This document shows positions 45,310 through 55,110 of a DNA stretch of 64,000 nt, in pieces. The position numbers and the translations under genes were made by a program. Source of the stretch: Paenirhizobium naphthalenivorans (GTDB lineage: Bacteria; Pseudomonadota; Alphaproteobacteria; Rhizobiales; Rhizobiaceae); NCBI RefSeq assembly GCF_007992095.1, contig NZ_BJZP01000001.1, positions 124,001-188,000 of the forward strand, written 5' to 3'. The notes beneath the pieces are model-generated. The model worked only from the letters and a program-made list of their open reading frames with translations. It had not been told where the DNA came from and made no database searches. Position 1 is the first letter of the stretch. Every line of letters begins with the position of its first letter.

Positions 45310-45723
45310 ATGCCTATGGAATACCGGCAGGCTCAAGAGGAGTTTGATGGCTTCATGGTGGAACTCCGCGACCTGTCTGGTCTTTCGACGACCCATCAGA
45401 CCTATACTATGCTGCAGGCCGTCTTGCAGGTCTTCCGGGCACGGTTGACCTTTGCCCAGGCGATCGCCTTCGTCGCCGTTCTGCCGCCGGTCCTGCGTGC
45501 TATCTTCGTCAGCGACTGGGATGTGGATGCGCCGCGTCGCGATTTTGCCTCGCGCGAGGCGATGACAGCAGAGGTGAGGGCGCTTCGTCCAGATCACAAT
45601 TTCTCCACAGCAAGTGCGATCCTCGATGTCGCGACCGTACTTCGGCGGCACGTCGATCGCGAGGCTTTCGAGCGCGCGATAGTCTGCCTTCCTGATGGTG
45701 CCCGCGCATTCTGGGATGCGTGA
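45310..45723 (+). CDS. DUF2267 protein
   Basis: This 137-residue protein matches DUF2267, a helical family of two similar halves ('LSTTHQTYTMLQAVLQVFRARLTFAQA' and 'STASAILDVATVLRRHVDREAFERAI'). The fold resembles a small alpha-helical bundle. Function is unknown, though members occur next to membrane stress genes. It sits 9 bases after yidD on the same strand. The start may be the ATG at 45310 or at 45316; both lack a clear ribosome-binding site. A terminator-like hairpin follows before thrS. Confidence 0.8.
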   Translation: MPMEYRQAQEEFDGFMVELRDLSGLSTTHQTYTMLQAVLQVFRARLTFAQAIAFVAVLPPVLRAIFVSDWDVDAPRRDFASREAMTAEVRALRPDHNFSTASAILDVATVLRRHVDREAFERAIVCLPDGARAFWDA

Positions 45724-45779
45724 ACCGTTCACAATCTTTACTCTCGCCCGCTTTGGCAGTATCACGCGTCGCGTTGATC

Positions 45780-45801
45780 GCCGGCCGAGCCGGCCTTTTT
45801 T
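45780..45801 (+). terminator. Hairpin with T-run directly before thrS
   Basis: GCCGGC (45780-45785), the loop CGA and GCCGGC (45789-45794) are followed by C and six T residues. It ends only 42 bases before the thrS start codon. It can end DUF2267 transcription, or act as a leader attenuator if the thrS promoter lies upstream of it. Confidence 0.7.
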
Positions 45802-45843
45802 GACCACCCGCATTGGTTGGCGGGACTGGATAAGGAGCAGACC

Positions 45844-47850
45844 ATGTCAGATACCGTTTCCCTCACTTTCCCCGATGGTTCCGTACGCGCCTATCCGACC
45901 GGCACGACCGGCCGCGAGGTTGCCGAACAGATTTCCAAGTCGCTCGCCAAGAAGGCGCTTGCGATTGCGCTCGATGGCACGCTGCGCGATCTCTCCGATC
46001 CCGTCATGACTGGTGCGATCGAGATCGTCACTCGCCAGGACCCGCGCGCGCTGGAACTGATCCGTCACGACACGGCCCACGTCATGGCCGAGGCGGTGCA
46101 GGAACTGTGGCCCGGTACCCAGGTGACCATCGGTCCGGTGATCGAGAACGGTTTTTACTACGACTTCAAGCGCGTCCATCCAGACAGCCGCGAGGACTGG
46201 CCCTTCACGCCCGAGGATCTGCCGACGATCGAAAAGCGGATGAAGGAGATCATCCAGCGTAACAAGCCGTTCACCAAGGAAATCTGGTCTCGCGACAAGG
46301 CCCGTGATGTCTTCGCCGACAAGGGCGAGGCCTACAAGGTCGAGCTGGTCGATGCGATTCCGGCCGACCAGGACCTGAAGATCTATTTCCAGGGCGATTG
46401 GTTTGACCTTTGCCGTGGGCCGCATATGGCCTCCACCGGTCAGATCGGCACAGCCTTCAAGCTGATGAAGGTGGCTGGGGCCTATTGGCGTGGTGATTCC
46501 ACCAAGCCCATGCTGACGCGCATCTACGGCACCGCCTGGGCCGACCAGGAGCAGTTGGACAATTACCTGCACATTCTGGCGGAAGCGGAAAAGCGCGATC
46601 ACCGCAAGCTCGGTCGCGAGATGGACCTCTTTCACTTCCAGGAAGAGGGCCCCGGCGTTGTCTTTTGGCACGGCAAGGGCTGGAGCATGTTCCAGACGCT
46701 GGTCGCCTATATGCGTCGCCGGCTGGCGGGGACCTATCAGGAGGTCAACGCGCCGCAGGTGCTCGACAAGTCGCTGTGGGAAACTTCGGGCCACTGGGGC
46801 TGGTATCGCGACAACATGTTCAAGGTGACCGTCGCTGGCGACGATACTGATGACGAGCGCGTCTTCGCCCTGAAGCCGATGAACTGCCCGGGTCACGTGC
46901 AAATCTTCAAGCACGGCTTGAAATCTTACCGTGAACTCCCTGTTAGACTTGCGGAATTTGGTAACGTACATCGTTACGAGCCGTCCGGCGCCCTGCACGG
47001 TTTGATGCGCGTGCGCGGTTTCACCCAGGACGATGCGCATGTGTTCTGCACAGACGATCAGCTGGCCGCCGAATGCCTGCGGATCAACGATCTCATCCTC
47101 TCCGTTTACGAGGATTTCGGTTTCAGCGAGGTCATTGTCAAGCTTTCCACCCGGCCAGACAAACGCGTCGGTTCCGACGAACTCTGGGACCGCGCCGAAA
47201 GCGTCATGATGCAGGTGTTGAAGCAGATCGAGGCGCAGTCGGGCGGGCGGATCAAGACCGGCATTTTGCCGGGCGAGGGCGCCTTTTACGGGCCGAAGTT
47301 CGAGTACACGTTGAAGGATGCCATCGGCCGCGAATGGCAATGCGGAACGACCCAGGTCGACTTCAACCTGCCGGAGCGATTCGGTGCCTTCTACATTGAC
47401 CAGAACTCGGAAAAGACCCAGCCGGTGATGATCCATCGTGCTGTCTGCGGCTCGATGGAGCGCTTCCTTGGCATTCTGATCGAGAACTTCGCCGGCCATA
47501 TGCCGCTTTGGTTCGCGCCGGTTCAGGCGGTGGTTGCGACGATCACCTCCGAAGCCGACGACTATGGCCGCGAAGTGGCCGAGGTGCTGCGCGATGCCGG
47601 TCTTGCTGTCGAGACCGACTTCCGCAACGAGAAGATCAACTACAAGGTCCGTGAGCATTCCGTGACCAAGGTTCCGGTGATCATCGTTTGCGGCAAGCGC
47701 GAGGCGGAAGAGCGCACCGTCAACATTCGTCGCCTCGGTTCGCAGGACCAGGTGTCGATGACGCTCGACGAGGCGATCGCCGCGCTGAGCGCTGAGGCGA
47801 CGCCGCCGGATATGAAGCGCAAGCTTGCCGCTCGGGCCAAGAAGGCCTGA
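45844..47850 (+). CDS. thrS: ThrS, threonyl-tRNA synthetase
   Basis: This 668-residue class II synthetase charges tRNA-Thr. The N-terminal TGS domain (about residues 1-60) is followed by the editing domain with HxxxH in '[13 protein letters not shown]' and then the catalytic core with NCPGH (zinc cysteine) and '[14 protein letters not shown]' near the anticodon-binding domain. The length is standard. The ATG has AAGGAG six bases upstream. Threonine-specific T-box features were not seen; the only leader element is the hairpin at 45780-45801. Confidence 0.97.
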   Translation: MSDTVSLTFPDGSVRAYPTGTTGREVAEQISKSLAKKALAIALDGTLRDLSDPVMTGAIEIVTRQDPRALELIRHDTAHVMAEAVQELWPGTQVTIGPVIENGFYYDFKRVHPDSREDWPFTPEDLPTIEKRMKEIIQRNKPFTKEIWSRDKARDVFADKGEAYKVELVDAIPADQDLKIYFQGDWFDLCRGPHMASTGQIGTAFKLMKVAGAYWRGDSTKPMLTRIYGTAWADQEQLDNYLHILAEAEKRDHRKLGREMDLFHFQEEGPGVVFWHGKGWSMFQTLVAYMRRRLAGTYQEVNAPQVLDKSLWETSGHWGWYRDNMFKVTVAGDDTDDERVFALKPMNCPGHVQIFKHGLKSYRELPVRLAEFGNVHRYEPSGALHGLMRVRGFTQDDAHVFCTDDQLAAECLRINDLILSVYEDFGFSEVIVKLSTRPDKRVGSDELWDRAESVMMQVLKQIEAQSGGRIKTGILPGEGAFYGPKFEYTLKDAIGREWQCGTTQVDFNLPERFGAFYIDQNSEKTQPVMIHRAVCGSMERFLGILIENFAGHMPLWFAPVQAVVATITSEADDYGREVAEVLRDAGLAVETDFRNEKINYKVREHSVTKVPVIIVCGKREAEERTVNIRRLGSQDQVSMTLDEAIAALSAEATPPDMKRKLAARAKKA

Positions 47851-47864
47851 CCAAGACAGAAGGG

Positions 47865-47889
47865 CAGGGCCGAAGGCTTTTCGGCCCTG
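47865..47889 (+). terminator. Perfect hairpin after thrS (no T-run)
   Basis: CAGGGCCGAA and TTCGGCCCTG form a perfect ten-base stem with a five-base loop, starting 15 bases after the thrS stop codon. There is no T-run. It may be a 3' stabilising structure or a weak terminator between thrS and the acyltransferase gene. Confidence 0.45.
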
Positions 47890-47920
47890 TCAGACGGTTG
47901 TCATCCTGTTGCCATAAGGC

Positions 47921-48811
47921 ATGGCCGTACACGATCGATCCATACTTCGGGTGCGGGGGAAGCCGTTGCGTTTTGAAGAACTGTCCTACGCGAATGAACG
48001 CGATCCACGTTTGAAGCGCTGGTTTATCCGCTCGATCGAGGGCGTCTCTGGGCGTGATCGATTCGCCCGTCTCTACGATATCTGGCGCAAGGACATCGTC
48101 GGCAAGACCGACCGTGTGTTCGGCAAGATGCTGGACCTGATCGACATCAGGCTCGTCGCACATGGCGCTTGGCCGCCCGTCGACATGCCCTCTGGTCCGG
48201 TCGTCATGGTGGCCAACCATCCGTTCGGCATCGGTGATGGTATCGCCGTTCTCGCTCTGGCCGAACAGTTGGGACGGCCATTCCGCGTTCTGATCAATGA
48301 CGAGCTTCTCAAGGTGCCGGAGATGGCGCCCTATTCGCTTCCGGTTTCCTTCGAGGAGACGAAGGAGGCGATGGCAATCAACATGCGGACACGCCAAGAG
48401 GCGGTGCGACTGCTGAAGGAGGGCGTGACCATCATCGTTTTCCCGGCCGGCGGCGTTGCCACGGCGAAGAAAGGTTTGGGGAGGGCCGAGGACCTACCTT
48501 GGAAAGTCTTCCCGGCCAAGCTGATCCAGGCGGCCTGCGCCAATGTCATCCCTGTCTACTTCGAAGGCCAGAACGGCCGGCTTTTTCACATCGCTAGCAA
48601 GATTTCGCTGATGTTGCGGATCTCGCTGCTGATCCGTGAATTCCGCCGGCTCTCCGGCTCGACCATCACCGCCCGCATCGGCGAGATCATGGACTGGGAC
48701 CGACTGAGGATGGTCGGTGACCGAAAGGCCCTGTTGGGGGAACTGCACCAAGCCGTTTTCGCCATGGCGCCGGTGGCGGGACGCTCGGCGAGGCCGCGAC
48801 TCGCCGGTTGA
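47921..48811 (+). CDS. Lysophospholipid/glycerophosphate-type acyltransferase
   Basis: This 296-residue member of the PlsC acyltransferase superfamily has the catalytic NHxxxxD as NHPFGIGD, with FPAGG as the phosphate-binding block II. The likely substrate is lysophosphatidic acid or an ornithine-lipid precursor; which one cannot be told here. There is no clear signal peptide, so it is probably peripheral on the inner membrane. The start codon is preceded by only AAGG. It shares orientation with thrS but is separated by the hairpin at 47865-47889. Confidence 0.88.
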   Translation: MAVHDRSILRVRGKPLRFEELSYANERDPRLKRWFIRSIEGVSGRDRFARLYDIWRKDIVGKTDRVFGKMLDLIDIRLVAHGAWPPVDMPSGPVVMVANHPFGIGDGIAVLALAEQLGRPFRVLINDELLKVPEMAPYSLPVSFEETKEAMAINMRTRQEAVRLLKEGVTIIVFPAGGVATAKKGLGRAEDLPWKVFPAKLIQAACANVIPVYFEGQNGRLFHIASKISLMLRISLLIREFRRLSGSTITARIGEIMDWDRLRMVGDRKALLGELHQAVFAMAPVAGRSARPRLAG

Positions 48812-48821
48812 GCAATCGGGG

Positions 48822-49769
48822 TCACTGCGTCAGCAAGACTTCCACGTCCTCGTTGCGGCCGGCATTGACGGCGAAATCCTTCTGATAGATCTTGTCCTTG
48901 TTGCGGGCCACTGCGGTGTATTCGCCTTCGGCCAGAACCATGACAGGGAAAGCGCTGACGCTTTCGGCGACGACGTCTCCGGAGCCAGCCAGCACCGACC
49001 ACGCGGTGTCGGCGATCGCTTCGCCGCCCGGTTCCGCCACCAGCTTAAGGTTGATCTGCGAGGCATGATGCTGCATCACCGCTTCGGTGAGCTTGCCCGC
49101 CTCTATCTTGATGTCGGCGCGCACCACGGCATTGACCGAACCGTACTCCGATACGATGTGGTATGTGCCGGCATTGAGCCGAATAATGGTATTGGGCGGA
49201 ACGTTTGCCAGCACCAAGCCTCGCTCGCCATCCGCTTGCACTTCGGAGGAGTAGACGTCGAACCTGAGATCCTTGACCGGGATGCGGGCATCCGGTCCTG
49301 ACACAGCGTTGAGGATTATGCCGCCGGCGTCGAGCACCAGCACCTGCTTTTCCACTTCACCTTCGCCTGGAACCGTCAGTTTCTTGGTCGCCCCGGCGCG
49401 GCCGAAGGCAACGTTGACGAAATAGTCGCCCGGCGCCAGCTGGAAATCGGCGGCGCCGCCCTCTGCACTGGCGACAAGCGGCAGCTTACCATCGGCCCCG
49501 GGGATCGGGCTGAACACCCGCCACGACAATCCCTGCTGCATCGGCTCCCCATCGCTTGTCAGTCTCGCCTCCATGCTGACATTGCGCGCTGTCTGAGTCT
49601 GGATCGCTCCGCCCAGCGTGGCCGAGAAGGCGTTGAGCTTCGGCATCTTGGTCGAGCCATCAAGCTGCTTGAAGGACTTGAACGCATCTTCCCCATGCGC
49701 CGGCGTCAGTGCGAGAAAGATCGTCGCTACGACCGAAACGAAGCGGGCAGCACGGGATAGGCGATTCAT
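48822..49769 (-). CDS. Secreted beta-rich protein, function unknown
   Basis: This 315-residue protein begins with an N-terminal signal (RFVSVVATIFLALTPAHG). The mature part contains several similar beta-sandwich-like units of about 85 residues, with recurring 'SWRVFSP', 'LAPGDYFVNVAFG' and 'VPPNTIIRLNAGTYHIV'-like strands. It resembles repeated carboxypeptidase-regulatory or Ig-like domains. The product is most likely periplasmic or surface-attached. No named family is recognised. A GTG three codons upstream is an alternative start. It is convergent with the acyltransferase gene, 11 bases apart. Confidence 0.72.
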   Translation of the reverse strand: MNRLSRAARFVSVVATIFLALTPAHGEDAFKSFKQLDGSTKMPKLNAFSATLGGAIQTQTARNVSMEARLTSDGEPMQQGLSWRVFSPIPGADGKLPLVASAEGGAADFQLAPGDYFVNVAFGRAGATKKLTVPGEGEVEKQVLVLDAGGIILNAVSGPDARIPVKDLRFDVYSSEVQADGERGLVLANVPPNTIIRLNAGTYHIVSEYGSVNAVVRADIKIEAGKLTEAVMQHHASQINLKLVAEPGGEAIADTAWSVLAGSGDVVAESVSAFPVMVLAEGEYTAVARNKDKIYQKDFAVNAGRNEDVEVLLTQ

Positions 49770-49877
49770 AGGTGACACGGCAGGTTGACTTCCTCTCCAA
49801 TGGCAGCAAGTTCAATCCGAAAGCGATGGCGATTTCAAGACGTCGCAGGTGTCAGAAGAGCCGTGAAAGTGCCGAAT

Positions 49878-50462
49878 ATGAAAAATGACATGAAACTTAT
49901 CGATTATCTCGCGGTTCGCCGCTCTGTGCCCGCCTTCCAGATGTGCGAGCCGGGTCCGTCGACCGCGGAACTGGAGAACATGCTGACGCTTGCCGTTCGT
50001 GTCCCGGACCATGGCAAGCTGGCACCTTGGCGGTTCGTCGTCTATCGCGGTGCGGCGCGCGTCGAGATCGGCGAAGCCCTGTTGAAAATGGCGCTCGAGA
50101 AAAATCCCGCGCTGTCGGACGAAATGATCGCTGTCGAGCGGGCCCGTTTCACCCGCGCTCCAGTGGTGATCGGCGTGATCAGCACCGCCGGTCCACACGC
50201 GAAAATTCCTGAGTGGGAACAATTGATGTCGGCCGGCGCCGTCTGCCTCAACCTACTGATGGCCGCCAACGCACTCGGTTATGTGTCGAACTGGCTGACC
50301 GAGTGGTTCGCCTATGACGAAAGAGCTTATCCGCTGCTCGGCGTTCGGTCCGGCGAGAAGGTCGCCGGCTTCATTCATATCGGTTCTACCACCTTCCCAG
50401 TCACCGAGCGACCGCGTCCGGCGCTTGCCGATGTGGTGAGCTGGATGGGCGAAGGGGCCTGA
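49878..50462 (+). CDS. Nitroreductase family protein
   Basis: This 194-residue FMN-dependent nitroreductase-fold protein has '[33 protein letters not shown]' as the FMN-binding N-terminal region and '[15 protein letters not shown]' near the end. It probably reduces nitro, quinone or enone compounds with NAD(P)H. The next gene, a flavin-binding protein, begins on the last base of its stop codon (TGATG), so the two are coupled and may share a flavin. The start at 49878 is preferred over one at 49785, which shows no coding character. Confidence 0.88.
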   Translation: MKNDMKLIDYLAVRRSVPAFQMCEPGPSTAELENMLTLAVRVPDHGKLAPWRFVVYRGAARVEIGEALLKMALEKNPALSDEMIAVERARFTRAPVVIGVISTAGPHAKIPEWEQLMSAGAVCLNLLMAANALGYVSNWLTEWFAYDERAYPLLGVRSGEKVAGFIHIGSTTFPVTERPRPALADVVSWMGEGA

Positions 50463-51067
50463 TGTTCTACGACACGACGAGCAACGCCCACGGACTGGCG
50501 CACGATCCCTTCAAGGCGATCGTTGCGCCGCGCCCGATCGGCTGGATCGGTACGAAGGGCAGGGACGGCGCGTTCAACCTGTCGCCCTATTCCTTCTTCA
50601 ACGCCGTTAGCGATCGGCCGAAGATCGTCATGTTCTCCTCGAGTGGTCGTAAGGACACGCTGCGCAACGCGACTGAGACCGGCGTGTTTACCGTCAACTA
50701 TGTCAGCGCCAATCTGGTTGGTGCGGCGAATGCGTCTTCTGCCGCCGTGCCCTACGGAACCGACGAATTTTCCCTGTCCGGGCTGACGCCGGTGATGGGG
50801 CAACTGGTCGATGCGCCTCTGGTCGGGGAAGCTTATGCCGGGCTCGAATGCCGCGTCACCGAGATTCATACACTAAGAACCGTCGACGGTACACTCTCGG
50901 ACAGTCATGCTGTCTTTGGCCAAGTGGTCGGCATCCATATCGATGAAAAGGTGATACGCGGAGGCCGCTTCGATGTCGCGCTTGCCCGGCCCGTGACTCG
51001 CCTTGGCTATATGGACTACGCGGAGGTCCAACCGGTCTTCGAACTGCTTCGTCCGAAGGCGCCGTAG
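50462..51067 (+). CDS. Flavin reductase-like / flavoredoxin protein
   Basis: This 201-residue protein has the flavin reductase-like split-barrel fold of the flavoredoxin branch. 'VAPRPIGWIGTKGRDGAFNLSPYSFFNA' and 'DRPKIVMFSSSGRKDTLRNATETGVF' are the typical FMN-binding and phosphate segments, and 'DYAEVQPVFELLRP' closes it. It probably binds FMN and passes electrons to the coupled nitroreductase-family protein. The ATG overlaps the preceding stop by one base. Confidence 0.89.
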   Translation: MFYDTTSNAHGLAHDPFKAIVAPRPIGWIGTKGRDGAFNLSPYSFFNAVSDRPKIVMFSSSGRKDTLRNATETGVFTVNYVSANLVGAANASSAAVPYGTDEFSLSGLTPVMGQLVDAPLVGEAYAGLECRVTEIHTLRTVDGTLSDSHAVFGQVVGIHIDEKVIRGGRFDVALARPVTRLGYMDYAEVQPVFELLRPKAP

Positions 51068-51072
51068 CGCGG

Positions 51073-51828
51073 TCAGCGGAAAGCCGCGGCTATGTCCTGC
51101 AAGTGATCCGGATTCCCGGTGATCAGTGCGCCGAAGCCATTGGCGCGCGCATCGGCGCAGGCACGAGACAGAGGCGTGGCCAAGAGATTCGGGTCGAGCC
51201 AATCCAGTGCAGTGACCCCGGCCGTGGTGGCTGCAAGGGCGGTAAGCCCGCGACCGAGGGAAATGGCGTCCGTCTGTATCTGTGCCCGTTGCCCGGTGTC
51301 GATCCCCATCTGATCAGCAAGCATGGCGGCTCTCCACCCGATCCCGCGCAGGCGCGTCGATTTTCCGGCGAAGCTTCCGGCAGCCAGCAAGCCGGAAGGA
51401 TTGTCTCCCATGATCGCCACCAACGCTGTGGTGCCGGGTTCCCGCCCGGCCATGACCTCGGCCACCGACAGGGCGATGTCGATTCGCTGCAAGTCGGCTC
51501 CGGCGCGCACGCCGGTGACCAGTAGCCCGTCCGGCCGGGCCGGGATGATGACGGAGAGCCTTGCATCGAGTGAGTCGGCGTCGAGGGCGGAATCCGCCGT
51601 CACGAGGAGCGCGGTTTCACCGTCCGTCTGTCGGAAGCGGGTGAGCATCTCTGCGGCAATGGTCCAGTTCTCCGCTTGTGCACCCGGAGCGACGGCCACG
51701 GCCTCGGCGTTTGAGGGTGGGGGCTCGGACGAACTGGCCGCCGGAACGACGAGGATCGCGCGCAGGCTGCGGCCGCAAAGATGGAGGCTTTCGGGGGTGG
51801 GCAAGACGACCTCGACGTTAATGAACAT
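51073..51828 (-). CDS. HpcH/HpaI- or CitE-like protein with altered active site
   Basis: This 251-residue protein resembles the citrate lyase beta/HpcH aldolase barrel by its ending 'GRGLTALAATTAGVTALDWLDPN' and its overall length. However, the metal-binding Glu/Asp positions expected in such barrels are not found. The region corresponding to the catalytic 'ETA.G...GAEDL' block reads 'MGDNPSGLLAAG' and 'GIGWRAAML'. It is therefore probably an inactive or re-purposed relative. It is convergent with the flavin protein and divergent from the DUF2336 gene. Confidence in the family is moderate. Confidence 0.65.
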   Translation of the reverse strand: MFINVEVVLPTPESLHLCGRSLRAILVVPAASSSEPPPSNAEAVAVAPGAQAENWTIAAEMLTRFRQTDGETALLVTADSALDADSLDARLSVIIPARPDGLLVTGVRAGADLQRIDIALSVAEVMAGREPGTTALVAIMGDNPSGLLAAGSFAGKSTRLRGIGWRAAMLADQMGIDTGQRAQIQTDAISLGRGLTALAATTAGVTALDWLDPNLLATPLSRACADARANGFGALITGNPDHLQDIAAAFR

Positions 51829-51915
51829 GGTGAACCAAATCTAAACGTTTTGCCGCTAGCTTCAAACCATGGCTGATGCGGCTATGCGTGTTCTCTTCGC
51901 GGATTGGGTTTTTCG

Positions 51916-53049
51916 GTGATCGTTGCGGCTTTTCTTCGGTGGGTGGAAACGGCAAAGGCGGGAGACAGGGCGCGTGCGGCCAATGCTCTGGCGAGGGCCT
52001 ACCTGCGCTCCGCCATGGCACCGGCCGAACGTCAGGCCGCGCATGTGGCGATGACCTATCTGCTTGACGATCCGTCGCCCCGCGTTCGTCTGGCGTTGGC
52101 CGAGGCGCTCGCGCCTTCGGCCGGTTCTCCCCGTGCCCTCATGATTTCCCTCGCGGAGGACCAGCCGGCAATCGCCTCTCTGGCGATCCTTCAGTCGCCT
52201 GTACTTAGTGATTCTGATCTCGTCGACCTGGCCGGGCGCGGCAATGGTCTGACGCGTGCGTTGATCGCCGCCCGCCCCAATCTGTCGCGCGGGGTGGCCG
52301 CTGCGCTCGCGGAGATCGGCGATGCGGAGGAGGTTGCCGTCCTTCTGGAGAACGGTTCCGCGTCGATCGCACGGGTCACGCTCAGGCGGATCGCCGAACG
52401 CCATGGGGCAAATGACAGCGTACGCGCACATCTGCTCGATCGCGCCGATCTGCCGGCGGCTGTGCGCCAATTGCTGGTGCAGTGTGTTGCCGCGGCGCTT
52501 TCCGGTTCCGCTTTCGTTCAAGCTGCCGTCGGATCAGCGCGAATTGGACGCATCACCCGCGAGGCGGGATGCGCTGCGACGATCGCCATTCTCGGCTCGG
52601 TGAGCATCGATGAGTTGCCGCTCCTGGTCGAACAGTTGCGTGCCGAGGGACGTTTGACCCCTGCCTTCCTGATGCATGCCCTTTGCGTTGGTCGTACGGA
52701 CTTCTTCGCCGCCGTGTTGACCGCTTTATCGGGGCTTGAGGAACGGCGTGTGCGCGCGATCCTGGCCACCGCGCGCTATCACGCGGTTCGGGCGCTGCTC
52801 GAGTCAATTGGGCTTACGCGTGACATCAGTCCTGTCTTCGTCGAGGCGATCATGCTCTGGCGTCGCGCCGTGCAGTCGGCTGACCACTCGGTGGACAGTA
52901 TCGCGCCGCTGCTTATCCATCGCCTCGATAGCCTCGGCTCGCTCTCGACCGTGGCTGCCGACCTCATGGATATGGTGGCGAAATTGGCGATCGCCGAGGA
53001 ACGGCGGCGCGCGCGCGACTATGCCAACGATCTGGCGCTCGCAGCCTGA
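51916..53049 (+). CDS. DUF2336 protein
   Basis: This 377-residue, almost entirely helical protein belongs to DUF2336 of alphaproteobacteria. 'GDRARAANALARAYL', 'DDPSPRVRLALAEALAPS' and 'ALIAARPNLSRGVAAALAE' are recurring HEAT-like helical pairs typical of the family. It is probably cytoplasmic. Function is unknown. The start GTG at 51916 is chosen because the sequence from there (VIVAAFLRWVETAKAG) matches the family start; a TTG four codons earlier is possible. It is divergent from the CitE-like gene. Confidence 0.83.
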   Translation: MIVAAFLRWVETAKAGDRARAANALARAYLRSAMAPAERQAAHVAMTYLLDDPSPRVRLALAEALAPSAGSPRALMISLAEDQPAIASLAILQSPVLSDSDLVDLAGRGNGLTRALIAARPNLSRGVAAALAEIGDAEEVAVLLENGSASIARVTLRRIAERHGANDSVRAHLLDRADLPAAVRQLLVQCVAAALSGSAFVQAAVGSARIGRITREAGCAATIAILGSVSIDELPLLVEQLRAEGRLTPAFLMHALCVGRTDFFAAVLTALSGLEERRVRAILATARYHAVRALLESIGLTRDISPVFVEAIMLWRRAVQSADHSVDSIAPLLIHRLDSLGSLSTVAADLMDMVAKLAIAEERRRARDYANDLALAA

Positions 53050-53076
53050 CTTGTCGCCTTGGTGGTGGGCCATTCT

Positions 53077-53526
53077 TTACGGTGAAATCTTCTTTGCAAC
53101 CCAGGAGTAGCTGCTGGCGACGACGTGCAACGGCGTCTCGAACACCATGCGGATGTCCGCTGTGTTGGGGATTACCCTGCGGATCTTGCTAACGGCGCGC
53201 GCGGCGAGCGACTGGCGCTCCTCTTCCGGCAATGTGGCTGCCGGGCCCGGCAGCGACGGCGCTTCTGTGGACGCGGCGTTGTCGGTCGTGGGGTTTGCCG
53301 TGCCGGCGGGTGGAGCCGGAATCTCCGCCGTTTGGCTCTCCGGGGGCTGGCATACGGCGACCAGCATGGGATAGCTCACGCCCGTGAAGCCCGCCAAAAC
53401 TCTTTCCGATGCGGCATCGCATAGCTCGACCGACACGAAGTGCTCCTGCGCGGTGGAAACGTAGTGGCATTCGGTCACGTTGTCGTCGCAGCCGAGGATG
53501 GTCATGACGATTAAGGCGGTCTGCAT
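53077..53526 (-). CDS. Conserved small protein with Cys-rich N-terminus
   Basis: This 149-residue protein opens with 'QTALIVMTILGCDDNVTECHYV', a hydrophobic stretch followed by two cysteines, which is seen in a group of small rhizobial proteins. Two further cysteines lie at VELCDA and LVAVCQPPE. The central part is Pro/Ala/Thr-rich and the C-terminal 50 residues are basic with 'VVASSYSWVAKKIS'. It may be a secreted or membrane-tethered protein. No function can be assigned. It is convergent with the DUF2336 gene, 28 bases apart. Confidence 0.65.
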   Translation of the reverse strand: MQTALIVMTILGCDDNVTECHYVSTAQEHFVSVELCDAASERVLAGFTGVSYPMLVAVCQPPESQTAEIPAPPAGTANPTTDNAASTEAPSLPGPAATLPEEERQSLAARAVSKIRRVIPNTADIRMVFETPLHVVASSYSWVAKKISP

Positions 53527-53640
53527 GGGCTTGTCCGGTCTTTATGGTGGGGCACCCGGCTAGGCAGGTGAGACAAGTTCAAACAGAGGATTGCAGCCAA
53601 AGCAAGACGGATAGCGCTACGGCAACGAGCGCTGCGGCCA

Positions 53641-54981
53641 TCAGTTGCGTGGGCGCGCGCGATCCAGTGCAACGGTTACCGCCGGGGTCTCAACCGCTGC
53701 GGTTGCACCAGCCTCGTTGGCAAGACCGGCGGCGCCGGTTTCCGCCGGGTCGGCCAATGCCACTTCGCGCATCCATTCACGCCAGATCGAGACGATCAGG
53801 GCCATCAACACCGGACCGATGAAAAGTCCGAGAAATCCCATTGTCTTCACGCCTCCGACCAGACCAAAAAAGGTTGGTAGGAAGGGGAGCTTGATCGGAC
53901 CGCCGACGAGGCGGGGCCGGATGGTCTTGTCGACGATGAAGAGTTCCATCGTACCCCAGATGAACAGGGCCGTGCCCGGAATATAGGCGCCGCTGGCGAC
54001 CAGGTAGACCGAGACCAGCGTGAAGGAGAGCGGAGCCCCGCCGGGGACAAGGGCCAAGACCCCAGTCAGCACGCCAAGCGTCACGGGTGACGGAACCCCG
54101 GCCAGCCAGTAGGCGGTGCCAAGCACAATTCCCTCGCCGATGGCGATCAGAGTCATGCCGGTGACTGTGGAACTGATCGTGGCAGGCACGACGCGCGATA
54201 TGCGCTCCCAGCGGTTCGGCAGAATGCGCTCACCCAGAAGGTCGATCTGGCGGGAGAAGTTCGTACCGTCGCGGTAGACGAAGAACAGGGCGATCAGCAT
54301 GAAGAGCAGCGTCAGTGCCAGATGGAACACGCCATTGCTAGCCGCGATCAGTGCCCGGTAGATATTGCCTATATTGGCGCCGCTGACGATCTGGATCAAC
54401 TCGCCAATCGCGCCAGGAGAGCCGATATGCTCGCGCCATTTTTCCGACATCCATGTACCGACGCCGGGAAGGCGGATGATCCAGTCCGGCGGCGGCGCGC
54501 CCACCCGGTTGACCTCGATCGCCCAGCCGATCCATTGGCGAAGCTCATCGACCGTATAGGTGATGGCGATACCGATCGGGATGATGAGGAAAGCGAGGAT
54601 GGCGAGCAACGCGAGTGTCGCGCCAAGTGTTCGATTGCCGCCGATCAGATCCAGTAGCCTGCGATAGAGCGGCCAACTGGCAAAGGCTATGACGAGGGCG
54701 GCGAGCACCGGCACAACGAAGCCATGGAAGAAGTAGATCGCCGCGATGACGATCAGTACCAGCAGCCAGCGGGCGGCGGAAATCGGAGTGATGAGCGCCG
54801 ACCTACTCGGTGACGTAGGCCCGAGCCATCGGAGGCTTCGTTGCAGCTTGGGTTCTTCAGCCTTGCTCACGTCGATTCCCGGATCCGGTTTGTCTGGTAC
54901 CCAAGCATATGGGGCATTCTCGGCGGGTGCGCAAGCGCGCAGGTCGAAGATCGAGTCCAGTCTATCGGGATTGGCTTGCAA
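53641..54981 (-). CDS. AI-2E transporter/PerM-type permease
   Basis: This 446-residue membrane protein has the two-block, eight-helix AI-2E (PerM/TqsA) topology. 'AARWLLVLIVIAAIYFF' and 'AALVIAFASWPLYRRL' form the first helices, and 'EGIVLGTAYWLAGVPSPVTLGVLTGVLALVPGGAP' is the strongly conserved central block. The transported compound is unknown. The N-terminal 60 residues, from a TTG start, are unlike usual family N-termini and run towards the parE remnant, so the real start may be further in. It is the last gene before the parE-autotransporter locus. Confidence 0.85.
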   Translation of the reverse strand: MQANPDRLDSIFDLRACAPAENAPYAWVPDKPDPGIDVSKAEEPKLQRSLRWLGPTSPSRSALITPISAARWLLVLIVIAAIYFFHGFVVPVLAALVIAFASWPLYRRLLDLIGGNRTLGATLALLAILAFLIIPIGIAITYTVDELRQWIGWAIEVNRVGAPPPDWIIRLPGVGTWMSEKWREHIGSPGAIGELIQIVSGANIGNIYRALIAASNGVFHLALTLLFMLIALFFVYRDGTNFSRQIDLLGERILPNRWERISRVVPATISSTVTGMTLIAIGEGIVLGTAYWLAGVPSPVTLGVLTGVLALVPGGAPLSFTLVSVYLVASGAYIPGTALFIWGTMELFIVDKTIRPRLVGGPIKLPFLPTFFGLVGGVKTMGFLGLFIGPVLMALIVSIWREWMREVALADPAETGAAGLANEAGATAAVETPAVTVALDRARPRN

Positions 54982-55110
54982 GGCAGAAGCGAACCGCCTT
55001 GTTGGGTTCCATGCCGCGATGATTGGCCGTCCGGGTTCATGGATAGCCAGTGCTCATTGGGGCGATCCCTGGCCGGTTGCAGAGTCCGGTGGCTGTCGGC
55101 CGACGACCAA

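Noticed and set aside
45847..47658. 603-codon open frame antisense to thrS
   Set aside because: thrS on the other strand has every expected domain. The antisense translation has no recognisable motifs or ribosome-binding site.
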